From: JACVRW01 sp963803085 | GTDB lineage: Bacteria > Actinomycetota > Thermoleophilia > Solirubrobacterales > Thermoleophilaceae | Length of the DNA stretch: 64,000 bases | Reading direction: 5' to 3' | NCBI GenBank assembly: GCA_963803085.1 | Contig: CAWDLE010000014.1 | Span: 143,089-207,088 of the forward strand | Part shown: one piece after another, positions 26,016 to 33,755 of the stretch | How positions within the stretch are numbered: position 1 is the stretch's first letter | Layout: every line of letters begins with the position of its first letter | Translations under genes and position numbers: made by a program | Notes under the pieces: generated by a model | Told to the model about the DNA's origin: nothing | Databases searched by the model: none | The model's input: only the letters and a program-made list of their open reading frames with translations

Positions 26016-26815
26016 CCTTCTCCGTCTTGATCGGCAGAAAAGGGGTGCTCCCGGAGGGTCGGGAGAAGAACTTCCTAAAGAAGCCGCTCCAGGTCTGCAA
26101 GCGCCGCGCGGGCCGCAAGCACCCCACCACCGGACCATTCGGGTGCTGGCTTGATGCGCATGATCACGTCGCGCTTGGCTGAGGGCTCCACTCCTACGTC
26201 GGCAAGGATGCTCTGGCCGAAGGCATTTGGCTTCACGAGCACCACGCCGATTGCAGTATCCGCGAAGGCTCTCCTCACCTTCGCGGCCCGGTTGTCCCAG
26301 TCGATCAGGAGCTTCTCGGCGTCGTTCGTTCGTCCGAGCGCCTCGCCGTGCAGACGCAGGTTGAGCTTCCAGTCGTCGCCCTCGCTCATGACCGTCGGCG
26401 CGATCCGCTTGAGGTCGTCGTACATGTCGCCGTACGCTTCCTTGGTCCCGAGGATCACGTCCGGCTCGGCGGCCTCCGTGGCGGCGAGGTCGAGCTTCGT
26501 GATCGGCGGCACCACCTCCACGCCCTTCGCCTCCGAGCGCAGGTAGTCCGGGAGGCGGCCGCCCGGGAGGGCGGCGCGCACGGGCCGGACGCCCAGCGCG
26601 AGCGCGTCGCCGAGCGTGTCGGCGCTCAGCGTCATCGGGCGCTCGGCCACGCCGGGCACCTTGGTGCCGGTGAGCGGGTCGAGGGCGTGCTGCACCTTGA
26701 GCGGCCGCTGAGTCTCCCGCGACTCGTCGAAGCCGGACTCCTGGCAGCCCGCGAGCACGACCACGACCGCAAGGGCGATGAGAAGGCGTCCGCGCACGAG
26801 CGGTATTACTAGCGA
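25253..26815 (-). repeat. Tandem duplication, copy A (1563 bp)
   Basis: Contains the 5' three-quarters of the GAF-GGDEF gene and the whole lipoprotein gene. It aligns without gaps to 26816-28378 at a constant offset of 1563, with roughly 20 substitutions visible by eye (about 98-99% identity). Confidence 0.92.
26075..26797 (-). CDS. FepB/FecB-like substrate-binding lipoprotein (copy A)
   Basis: 240-residue exported lipoprotein with N-terminus VRGRLLIALAVVVVLAGC and lipobox LAGC. It resembles periplasmic iron-siderophore/vitamin B12 binding proteins in the segment ALGVRPVRAALPGGRLPDYL to AATEAAEPDVILGTKEAYGDMYDDLKRIAPTV. It is shorter than the usual 300+ residues: the C-terminal lobe seems compressed between VGVEPSA and WSGGGVLAARAALADLERLL. 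No permease or ATPase gene is nearby. GTG 26797 is conserved in both copies. Its upstream sequence is cut at the duplication junction 18 nt before the start, so expression may depend on transcription from copy B. Confidence 0.75.
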   Translation of the reverse strand: MRGRLLIALAVVVVLAGCQESGFDESRETQRPLKVQHALDPLTGTKVPGVAERPMTLSADTLGDALALGVRPVRAALPGGRLPDYLRSEAKGVEVVPPITKLDLAATEAAEPDVILGTKEAYGDMYDDLKRIAPTVMSEGDDWKLNLRLHGEALGRTNDAEKLLIDWDNRAAKVRRAFADTAIGVVLVKPNAFGQSILADVGVEPSAKRDVIMRIKPAPEWSGGGVLAARAALADLERLL

Positions 26816-26816
26816 C

Positions 26817-27578
26817 ACTGTAGCCCAGGAGCACGGCGGTGAGGCCGTCGGGTGAGACGCGCGCGAGGTAGTCGGTGCGACGGATCGCACCGCCCAGCAC
26901 CTCGGCCACGTCCTTCAGAAGCAGGTTGGTCATCGCCTCGCCGTAGCGTTCGATGAGAGCCTCGCGATCGCGCAGATGGCATACCACCAAGTACGACTCG
27001 ACAGTGCCGCGCTTGCTCAGCTCCCATTCGCGCTCAATGGCGGCGAGGAGCGTCTCACGATTGGGCAGTCCCGTGACCGGATCGGTGCTGGTGCGGTCGC
27101 GCGCCACCTCTGCGAGCCTCCGCAGCTCAGCGCGTGAGGAGATGCTCTCCCACTCGTACGAGAGCAGCCGAGCGCCCACGAGCAGCAGCTGAGCCACCTC
27201 TCGCGCCGGGACGGCGCCGTCCGCGCCGGTCACGAGCAGCACGCCGATCACGCGGCCGTCCGCCGCGTCGAGTGGCGCGGTCACCCAATTGGCCGGTCCA
27301 AGCGCCGCGAGCGACTCACCGTCGAGCAGATCGCCGGCGGCCGAGCCGGTGGCGGGTACGCCCCTGGAGAGCGGTATCACCGAGCCGCGCGGAAGGGCGT
27401 CGCCGCGAGCGTCGATCATGCGGCATGAGCCCTCGTCCCAGTCCAACTGGCCGAGTGCGAGACTCCCGCCGGGGGTGGTGCTTTCGAGCAGGTCGAGGAC
27501 GTCCGTCGCGGCATCGGCAAAGCTGCCGAAGCGGCGCGCGGCGAGGCGGGAGAGGGCGTCGAGGATCTGTGTGCTCAT
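26817..27578 (-). pseudogene. Truncated GAF-GGDEF gene (copy B)
   Basis: Starts at ATG 27578 and is nearly identical to the full copy for about 250 residues, up to RVSPDGLTAVLLG, where the junction removes the last ~78 residues. Because the unit length is 3 x 521, the frame stays open through an unrelated frame of the lipoprotein gene and then re-enters the full copy in frame. An 849-residue fusion (27578 to 25029) is therefore formally possible. Annotated here as a truncated duplicate because the middle segment has no coding character in that frame. Confidence 0.75.
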
Positions 27579-27637
27579 CCTTCTCTGTCTTGATCGGCAG
27601 AAAAGGGGTGCTCCCGGAGGGTCGGGAGAAGAACTTC

Positions 27638-28360
27638 CTAAAGAAGCCGCTCCAGGTCTGCAAGCGCCGCGCGGGCCGCAAGCACGCCGCCACCGGACCA
27701 TTCGGGTGCTGGTTTGATGCGCATGATCACGTCGCGCTTGGCTGAGGGCTCCACTCCTACGTCGCCGAGGATGCTCTGGCCGAAGGCATTTGGCTTCACG
27801 AGCACCACGCCGATTGCGGTATCCGCGAACGCTCTCCTCACCTTCGCGGCCCGGTTGTCCCAGTCGATCAGGAGCTTCTCGGCGTCGTTCGTTCGTCCGA
27901 GCGCCTCGCCGTGCAGACGCAGGTTGAGCTTCCAGTCGTCGCCTTCGCTCATGACCGTCGGCGCGATCCGCTTGAGGTCGTCGTACATGTCGCCGTACGC
28001 TTCCTTGGTCCCGAGGATCACGTCCGGCTCGGCGGCCTCCGTGGCGGCGAGGTCGAGCTTCGTGATCGGCGGCACCACCTCCACACCCTTCGCCTCCGAG
28101 CGCAGGTAGTCCGGGAGGCGGCCGCCCGGGAGGGCGGCGCGCACGGGCCGGACGCCCAGCGCGAGCGCGTCGCCGAGCGTGTCGGCGCTCAGCGTCATCG
28201 GGCGCTCGGCCACGCCCGGCACCTTGGTGCCGGTGAGCGGGTCGAGGGCGTGCTGCACCTTGAGCGGCCGCTGAGTCTCCCGCGACTCGTCGAAGCCGGA
28301 CTCCTGGCAGCCCGCGAGCACGACCACGACCGCAAGGGCGATAAGAAGGCGTCCGCGCAC
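27638..28360 (-). CDS. FepB/FecB-like substrate-binding lipoprotein (copy B)
   Basis: 240 residues, differing from copy A at only a few positions (for example SILGDVG versus SILADVG near residue 205). The signal peptide and lipobox LAGC are identical. GTG 28360 lies 20 nt from the divergent miaA start, with an AT-rich TATTACTA between them that could serve either gene. This copy keeps the native upstream region. Ligand unknown; resemblance to siderophore-binding proteins is by pattern only. Confidence 0.75.
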   Translation of the reverse strand: MRGRLLIALAVVVVLAGCQESGFDESRETQRPLKVQHALDPLTGTKVPGVAERPMTLSADTLGDALALGVRPVRAALPGGRLPDYLRSEAKGVEVVPPITKLDLAATEAAEPDVILGTKEAYGDMYDDLKRIAPTVMSEGDDWKLNLRLHGEALGRTNDAEKLLIDWDNRAAKVRRAFADTAIGVVLVKPNAFGQSILGDVGVEPSAKRDVIMRIKPAPEWSGGGVLAARAALADLERLL

Positions 28361-28380
28361 GAGCGGTATTACTAGCGATC

Positions 28381-29292
28381 GTGGCGAGCCCTGAGCCCCT
28401 GATAGCGATCTTCGGCCCCACCGGGGTCGGCAAGACCGCCGTTGCGATCGAGATTGCCGAGCGACTGCGCGAGCGCGGGGAGGACCCTGTCGCGATCTCG
28501 GCGGACGCGCTTCAGGTCTACCGCGGCCTCGAGATCCTCACCGGTGCCGCCACGGCCGAGGAGCGCGCGCGGCTCGAGCACCGGCTGCTCTCCTTCGTGC
28601 CGATCACTGAGACGTTCTCCGCCGGGCAGTTCGCCGCGCTGGCGCACTCCGAGATCGACGCCGCGCTGGCCGCGGGACGGCGCCCAATCGTGGTAGGCGG
28701 CACCGGCCTCTACCTGCAGGCGGCGCTCACGGACCTGGAGCTGCGCCCGCCGCCGCCGCCGGGAGTGCGCGAGCGCATCGTCGCCGAACTCGACGCGCGG
28801 GGCCCGGCGGCGCTTCACGCCCAGCTTGCGGAGCGTGCGCCGGGCGCCGCCGCGGCGGTGGACCCCGGCGACCGCACGCGAATCGTGCGTGCGCTCGAGC
28901 TGCTCGAGATGGGGGAGGAGCCGGCGCCGGTCGGCGATGCGTCGCGGCTCTGGACCGCCACCCTGCGCAGGCCGACCATTCTCTGCGGGCTGACCATGGA
29001 GCGCGCGCGTCTCTACGCGCGCATCGAGGCGCGCGTGGACGCGATGATCGCCGCCGGGGTCGAGGAGGAGGTGCGCCGGGCGGACGCCGCGGGCGCGTCG
29101 CCCACGGCCCGTAAGGCGCTCGGATTCGGGGACCTCCTCCGCGGCGATCCGGAGGCGATGAAACGCGCCACGCGCAACTACGCGAAGCGCCAGCTCACCT
29201 GGATGCGCAACTTCGAGCGCGCCAACTTGTTTGACGCGGAAGCCGATCCCGCAGGTAGGGTGGTCGGTCTTACCCCGGAGGAGGACTCGTGA
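28381..29292 (+). CDS. miaA: tRNA dimethylallyltransferase
   Basis: 303 residues. P-loop GPTGVGKT is at about residues 11-18, then ISADALQVYRGLEILTG, the core PIVVGGTGLYLQAAL and the late TRNYAKRQLTWMRN. It adds the dimethylallyl group to A37 of tRNAs reading UNN codons, making the substrate of MiaB. GTG 28381 abuts the duplicated region (unit B ends at 28378). The stop overlaps the acylase gene start (GTGA). Confidence 0.96.
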   Translation: MASPEPLIAIFGPTGVGKTAVAIEIAERLRERGEDPVAISADALQVYRGLEILTGAATAEERARLEHRLLSFVPITETFSAGQFAALAHSEIDAALAAGRRPIVVGGTGLYLQAALTDLELRPPPPPGVRERIVAELDARGPAALHAQLAERAPGAAAAVDPGDRTRIVRALELLEMGEEPAPVGDASRLWTATLRRPTILCGLTMERARLYARIEARVDAMIAAGVEEEVRRADAAGASPTARKALGFGDLLRGDPEAMKRATRNYAKRQLTWMRNFERANLFDAEADPAGRVVGLTPEEDS

Positions 29293-31736
29293 AGCGCATC
29301 GTCGTAGCGGCCATGGTGGCCGCTTTTTGTCTGGGCATGGTTGCCCCTGCCTATGCCGTCCGTGACTACTCGAGCACGGCGCGCAACATCATCCCGTCGG
29401 GCCAGTGGGGCGCGGTGCCGACACCGCCGCAGGCGAACGACCAGGCCAAGATGTACGACGCGCTCACTCCGCTGTTCGACAACGTGACGAACGCGGACCT
29501 CCTCCGCAACTTCAAGTCGGAGAAGCTCGGCATCAAGGGCCAGGGGCCCATGACGCGCGAGCGCGTGCCGCGCAAGGGCGTGCGCATCTTCCGGGACAAA
29601 TTCGACGTGCCGCACATCTACGGCCGCACGAACGACGACGTGACCTGGGGCTCGGGCTGGGCCGTGGCCCATGACCGCGAGCTGCTGCTCGAGCAGGCGC
29701 GCTACAACGCTCGTGTCGCGGTCGTGGACGCGCCGGGCCTGAGCGCCATTGGGCTCGTGGTGGGCTTGAAGACCTTCAACCCGAGCGCGCAGACCGAGCG
29801 TGAGCTGGCCAAGGAGGTCGGGAAGCTGAAGAAGTACGGCAAGCCTGGCCGCCAGCTACTGCACGACATGGCCGTGTACGTGAAGGGCGTGAACGCCTAC
29901 TACAAGTCGACCAACAAGCTGAACAACCCGATCAAGCCGTGGACGATCCGCGACGTGATCGCGTTCAACGCCATCAAGAGCCAGCTGTTCGGCCAGGGCG
30001 GCGGCGGCGAGGTGGACGCCGCACAGATGCTCGACGGGCTCCAGGACTCGCTAGGCGCGACCAAGGGACTGTCCGTTTGGAACGACCTGCGGCTGCGCCA
30101 GGATCCTGAGACACCGGTGTCGATCCACAAGCGCTTCCCGTACGGACCCAACAAGTCGAGCCGCAGCGGCAACGTGGTGCTGGACAACGGCTCGTTCCAG
30201 CGCGTGCCCGTGCCAGGAGTGACCGCCTCGAAGGCGGCACAGGGCGACTTCCGCGAACACGCCAGCAACGTGCTGATGGTGGCCGGAAAGCGCTCGAAGT
30301 CGGGGCACCCGCTGTTCGTCGGCGGCCCGCAGATCGGCTACTTCTATCCGGGCCTGACGCTCGAGATGGACCTGCACGGCCCGGGCTGGAACGCGCGCGG
30401 CGCAACGTCCGCACCGTTCCCCGGCTACATCCTGATCGGGCGTCGCGAGGACTTCGTCTGGACGCTCACCTCGGCTGGCGCGGACATCGTCGACATATAC
30501 GTCGAGACGCTCTGCGGCGGAAGCGACACCAAGTACCTCTACCGCGGCCAGTGCCTCGACATGAAGCACTTCAACGCCGGCACGCTCGACAACCAGGCGG
30601 TGGAGTTCAACCGCACCGTGCACGGGCCGGTGGTGGGATACGCCACCGTTAACGGCCGCCGCGTGGCGGTCTCGCGCAAGCGCTCGAGCTACCTGCTCGA
30701 CGGCGTCGACCTGCTGCTGTTCCAGAAGCTCACGCGCGGCAGGGTGCCGAACGCCAAGGCGTTCCTGAAGGCGGCGGCGGTCTCGCCCCAGACGTTCAAC
30801 ACCTTCTACGCGGACGACAAGGAGGTCGCGCAGATCACCACGGGGCGCCTGCCGGTGCGGCCGGCCAGCGTGGACGCGGGCCTACCCGCGGACGGCAAGG
30901 GCCAGCACGAGTGGCGCGGCTTCATGAAGGCCAAGGCGCACCCCCAGGGGATCGTCAAGAGCGGGGTGCTGAACAACTGGAACAACAAGCCGGCTGCCGG
31001 CTTCCCCGCCGCGGACGATCAGTGGTCATACGGCTCGATCGGGCGCGTGGACCTGCTGAACGGCAACACGGCGAAGGTGAAGAAGCACACGCTTGCGACG
31101 CTCACGGGCGCGATGAACGCCGCGGCCACGCAGGACGTGCGCGCAATGAGGTTCGTGCCGCTGTTGGCACGTCTGCTGAAGGGCGGTACCTCTCCGACCG
31201 CACGCGCGACGCGCATGCTCGAGCTGCTCGAGGCCTGGCGTGCGAATGGCGGAAGCCGGCTCGACCGCGACCTCGACGGCAAGATCGACGACCCGGGCGC
31301 CGCGATCCTCGACACGGCGTGGAACAGGCTGGCCGACGCCGCCATGACACCGGTGCTGGGCAAGCCGCTGGCCGACCAGCTCGCCAGCACGCTCCACAGT
31401 CGCTACGACCTGCCGCCGGGCGGCCAGTTCGGTGGGTGGCACATGTACATGAGCAAGGACCTGCGCTCCCTGCTCGGCGAGTCCGTGAAGGGCGCGTTCG
31501 CCAACCGCTACTGCGGAGGCGGCGACGTGAACGTGTGCCGGGCCGCGCTGTGGGCGGCGCTCGAGTCCGCCGGCGTGGAACTCGAGGCGACCCAGGGGGC
31601 CGACCCGGCCGCCTGGCGCGCGGATGCCACCCGCGAGCGGATCACATTCGCCCCGGGGCTGCTTAGCCAGACGATGCGCTACACGAACAGGCCGAGCGGA
31701 ATCCAGCAGGTCATCGAGTTCTCAGGCCACCGCTGA
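29289..31736 (+). CDS. Penicillin acylase family protein (Ntn hydrolase), secreted
   Basis: 815 residues with signal peptide MKRIVVAAMVAAFCLGMVAPAYA. The alpha region contains VRIFRDKFDVPHIYGRTNDDVTWGSGWAVAHDRELLLEQAR. The autocatalytic cleavage site and nucleophile are in REHASNVLMVAGKRSKSGHP, Ser326 becoming the new N-terminus of the beta chain. Downstream are GATSAPFPGYILIGRREDFVWTLT, VHGPVV and the N/W-rich NNWNNKPA oxyanion region. Family members hydrolyse amides such as beta-lactam side chains, acyl-homoserine lactones or lipopeptides; substrate unknown. GTG 29289 overlaps the miaA stop. The 3' end overlaps the convergent TfoX-like gene by 15 nt. Confidence 0.9.
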   Translation: MKRIVVAAMVAAFCLGMVAPAYAVRDYSSTARNIIPSGQWGAVPTPPQANDQAKMYDALTPLFDNVTNADLLRNFKSEKLGIKGQGPMTRERVPRKGVRIFRDKFDVPHIYGRTNDDVTWGSGWAVAHDRELLLEQARYNARVAVVDAPGLSAIGLVVGLKTFNPSAQTERELAKEVGKLKKYGKPGRQLLHDMAVYVKGVNAYYKSTNKLNNPIKPWTIRDVIAFNAIKSQLFGQGGGGEVDAAQMLDGLQDSLGATKGLSVWNDLRLRQDPETPVSIHKRFPYGPNKSSRSGNVVLDNGSFQRVPVPGVTASKAAQGDFREHASNVLMVAGKRSKSGHPLFVGGPQIGYFYPGLTLEMDLHGPGWNARGATSAPFPGYILIGRREDFVWTLTSAGADIVDIYVETLCGGSDTKYLYRGQCLDMKHFNAGTLDNQAVEFNRTVHGPVVGYATVNGRRVAVSRKRSSYLLDGVDLLLFQKLTRGRVPNAKAFLKAAAVSPQTFNTFYADDKEVAQITTGRLPVRPASVDAGLPADGKGQHEWRGFMKAKAHPQGIVKSGVLNNWNNKPAAGFPAADDQWSYGSIGRVDLLNGNTAKVKKHTLATLTGAMNAAATQDVRAMRFVPLLARLLKGGTSPTARATRMLELLEAWRANGGSRLDRDLDGKIDDPGAAILDTAWNRLADAAMTPVLGKPLADQLASTLHSRYDLPPGGQFGGWHMYMSKDLRSLLGESVKGAFANRYCGGGDVNVCRAALWAALESAGVELEATQGADPAAWRADATRERITFAPGLLSQTMRYTNRPSGIQQVIEFSGHR

Positions 31737-32045
31737 GGCGCGGGCCTCACCGCGCCTGACCCAGTTCCCGAGGTCGCCGTCGTCGGCGGTGGCCTCGGGT
31801 GCCACCAGGAGCCAGCCCTTCATGGGCCGGCCCTGCATGTCGGCGCGACGGACGCCGGGCGAGGACTCAAGCGCCGCCGCCTGTGTCGGCTCGACGCGCA
31901 CGAGCAGGTCATCTCCCATAACCCCGCACGCCATCTTTCCGGCGACCAGAAAGCAGATCCCGCCGAACATCCTGCGCTCGTCGACGTCCGAGCGGGTGTC
32001 GAGCACGGCCCGAATCCGCTCAGCCAATCCCTCGTCAAAGGCCAT
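31722..32045 (-). CDS. TfoX/Sxy N-terminal domain protein
   Basis: 107 residues matching the TfoX N-domain: LAERIRAVLDTRSDVDERRMFGGICFLVAGKMACGV and MKGWLLVAPEA. In gammaproteobacteria Sxy/TfoX controls competence together with CRP; actinobacterial members are short stand-alone proteins of unknown role. A TACCCT hexamer 6 nt upstream of ATG 32045 suggests a leaderless message. Divergent from the ArsR gene at 32108. Confidence 0.8.
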   Translation of the reverse strand: MAFDEGLAERIRAVLDTRSDVDERRMFGGICFLVAGKMACGVMGDDLLVRVEPTQAAALESSPGVRRADMQGRPMKGWLLVAPEATADDGDLGNWVRRGEARASAVA

Positions 32046-32051
32046 TGGGGC

Positions 32052-32057
32052 AGGGTA
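32052..32057 (-). promoter_or_regulatory. Leaderless-type -10 hexamer for the TfoX-like gene
   Basis: TACCCT on the minus strand, 6 nt before ATG 32045. Confidence 0.45.
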
Positions 32058-32065
32058 GCAAAGGT

Positions 32066-32098
32066 TAAGTTGACACTTACGTTAGGATCTGCTTACAT
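32066..32098 (+). promoter_or_regulatory. Promoter and operator of the ArsR-SRPBCC operon
   Basis: TTGACA (32070-32075), a 17-nt spacer and TTACAT (32093-32098) form a good sigma-A promoter whose -10 ends 9 nt before ATG 32108. A perfect dyad TAAGT-TGAC-ACTTA (32066-32079) overlaps the -35 box and is a candidate autorepressor site. Confidence 0.6.
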
Positions 32099-32107
32099 AG
32101 ACTCGTC

Positions 32108-32431
32108 ATGGAAGCCGCCCTCAAGGCAATCGCCGCGCCGCATCGGCGCCAGATCCTGTCGCTCGTACGGGACGAGGAGCTCTCCGCTGGTGAGATCGCA
32201 GCGCATTTTGACGTGACGCGGCCGGCGGTCTCGCAGCACCTGGGCGTACTGAAGGAGGCGGGACTCGTGGACGAGCGGCGGAACGGCACCAAGCGCATGT
32301 ACCGCGCACGCCCAGAGGGCCTCCAGTCGGTCAGGGAGTTCCTCGAGCAGTTCTGGGACGAGCGGCTCGACGCGCTGAAGCGCGAGGCGGAGATCGAAGA
32401 AAGGAAGAAGCAAGATGGAAGCCAGCACTGA
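32108..32431 (+). CDS. ArsR/SdpR-family transcriptional regulator
   Basis: 107 residues, winged helix: LKAIAAPHRRQILSLV, recognition helix region VTRPAVSQHLGVLKEAGLVDERRNGTKRMY. No metal-binding Cys motif (ELCVCDL-type) is visible, so it belongs with the non-metal SdpR-like regulators that are encoded beside SRPBCC proteins. It overlaps the SRPBCC gene by 17 nt and very likely controls this operon through the dyad over its own -35. Confidence 0.9.
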   Translation: MEAALKAIAAPHRRQILSLVRDEELSAGEIAAHFDVTRPAVSQHLGVLKEAGLVDERRNGTKRMYRARPEGLQSVREFLEQFWDERLDALKREAEIEERKKQDGSQH

Positions 32432-32876
32432 GACAGCAGTCCGGCGGGAGATCGCGATTGCGGCAAGTCCGGAGACGATCTGGGAGTTTCTCGTGGACCC
32501 CGAGAAGGCCACGCGCTGGATGGGCCGGTCGGCGTCCTTCGATCCACGGCCGGGCGGCGAGTACCGCGTGGAGGTGATTTCCGGCAACGTGGCCGCAGGC
32601 GAGTTCGTGGAGGTGGACCCGCCGCACCGGCTCGTCTGGACCTGGGGCTGGGAGCCCGGGACCACGATGCCCGTGGCATCCGGCTCGACGACCATCGAGG
32701 TGGAGCTGGTGCCGGACGGCGATGGCACGCTGCTTCGCTTCACGCACAGCGGCCTGCCCAACGCTGACGCCGCCCAGGCGCACGCGCACGGGTGGGACCA
32801 CTACCTGGAGCGCCTCGCGATCGTCGCACGCGGCGACGACCCCGGCCGCGATACCTGGCTCGACGACAAGACGTAG
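32415..32876 (+). CDS. SRPBCC (AHSA1-like) domain protein
   Basis: 153 residues of the START/Bet v 1 fold with the AHSA1-type pattern VRREIAIAASPETIWEFLVDPEKATRWMG, GGEYRVEVISGN and RLVWTWGWEPG, ending LRFTHSGLPN and HGWDHYLERLA. These proteins bind hydrophobic ligands and are nearly always paired with an SdpR-like ArsR regulator; the ligand is not predictable. Confidence 0.88.
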   Translation: MEASTETAVRREIAIAASPETIWEFLVDPEKATRWMGRSASFDPRPGGEYRVEVISGNVAAGEFVEVDPPHRLVWTWGWEPGTTMPVASGSTTIEVELVPDGDGTLLRFTHSGLPNADAAQAHAHGWDHYLERLAIVARGDDPGRDTWLDDKT

Positions 32877-32895
32877 GACCTCCGCAGCGCTTGCG

Positions 32896-32901
32896 TAGAG
32901 T
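32896..32901 (+). promoter_or_regulatory. Leaderless-type -10 hexamer for dapF
   Basis: TAGAGT ends 8 nt before GTG 32910, with no ribosome-binding site. Confidence 0.5.
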
Positions 32902-32909
32902 CCCGCGCC

Positions 32910-33755
32910 GTGCATTTCGAGAAGTGGCAGGCGCTGGGCAACGACTATGTGATCGTCGAGGAACGTGAGCTGCCGTTCGAGCTGACTCCCGGGCGCGTTC
33001 GCGTTATCTGCGCGCCGCACACCGGGATCGGCTCGGACGGCGTTCTGCTCATCAGGGAGACGGATGACCCCGGCTTCGTGGCCGAGGTGAAGATCTACAA
33101 CCCGGACGGCTCAGAGGCCGAGCTGTCCGGGAACGGCGTGCGCCAGGCCGTGATGTACCTGCGCCGCAAGGGCTGGACCGACGACGACAGCTTCTCCGTG
33201 CGCACGGCCGCCGGCGAGATCCGCCCGCGTATCGACGGAGAGCTCTGCACGATGGACATCGGCCGGGTGCGCCTGCGCTCCGAGACCGACTTCCCTAGCG
33301 GCGGCGAGGACGGCACCGGCACGCTCGAGTCCGGCAGTCGTCAGTTCGACTTCCAGTTCGTCCAGGTGGGCAACCCGCAGGTGGCGATCGAGGTGACCGA
33401 CGGGCTCGAGGAGCTCGTGCTCGAGCGCTACGGGCCCTTCATCGAGCAAAGCGAATTGTTCCCCAACCGCACCAACGTGTCGTTCTGGCAGCGCACCGGC
33501 GACGCCGAGATCCGCGCGCGCATCTTCGAGCGCGGCGTGGGGGAGACGATGTCGTCGGGCACCGGCGCCACGGGCGCGGCCGTGGCGGCCACGCTGCGCG
33601 GCGTCGCGAGCCCGGTGACCGTGGTGCTCGACGGCGGCGAGCTCGTGGTGGACGTGGGCGAGGACCTGCAAGTGAACCTGACCGGCTGGGCGCGACCGGT
33701 GTACGCCGGCACCCTGAGCGAGGAATTCCTGAAGGAGCTGAATGCAACCGAGTAG
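32910..33755 (+). CDS. dapF: Diaminopimelate epimerase homologue lacking both catalytic cysteines
   Basis: 281 residues with the full two-lobe DapF pattern: FEKWQALGNDYVIVEE, GIGSDGVLLI, NPDGSEAELSGNG, VGNPQVAIEV, FPNRTNVSFW, RIFERGVGET. DapF normally racemises LL- to meso-diaminopimelate with two cysteines acting as acid/base. Here the first (SGNGxRC) is Gln79 in SGNGVRQAV and the second (ACGTGA) is Ser216 in SSGTGAT. The rest looks well kept, so the protein is probably functional but with altered chemistry or as a lineage variant. It overlaps dapL by 14 nt, supporting a role in diaminopimelate metabolism. Confidence 0.88.
   Translation: MHFEKWQALGNDYVIVEERELPFELTPGRVRVICAPHTGIGSDGVLLIRETDDPGFVAEVKIYNPDGSEAELSGNGVRQAVMYLRRKGWTDDDSFSVRTAAGEIRPRIDGELCTMDIGRVRLRSETDFPSGGEDGTGTLESGSRQFDFQFVQVGNPQVAIEVTDGLEELVLERYGPFIEQSELFPNRTNVSFWQRTGDAEIRARIFERGVGETMSSGTGATGAAVAATLRGVASPVTVVLDGGELVVDVGEDLQVNLTGWARPVYAGTLSEEFLKELNATE

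Larger units (their letters stand above)
26816..28378 (-). repeat. Tandem duplication, copy B (1563 bp)
   Basis: Second unit, directly abutting copy A. It begins at the native promoter side next to miaA and ends by truncating the GAF-GGDEF gene. Similarity at the low-coordinate junction becomes continuous from 26829/25266, with a short CCCA microhomology just before. Confidence 0.92.

Noticed and set aside
25029..28433. A 1134-residue minus-strand open frame covering both duplicated units as a single gene
   Set aside because: Most of it is a non-coding frame of the lipoprotein genes; coding character and starts support separate lipoprotein and GAF-GGDEF genes.
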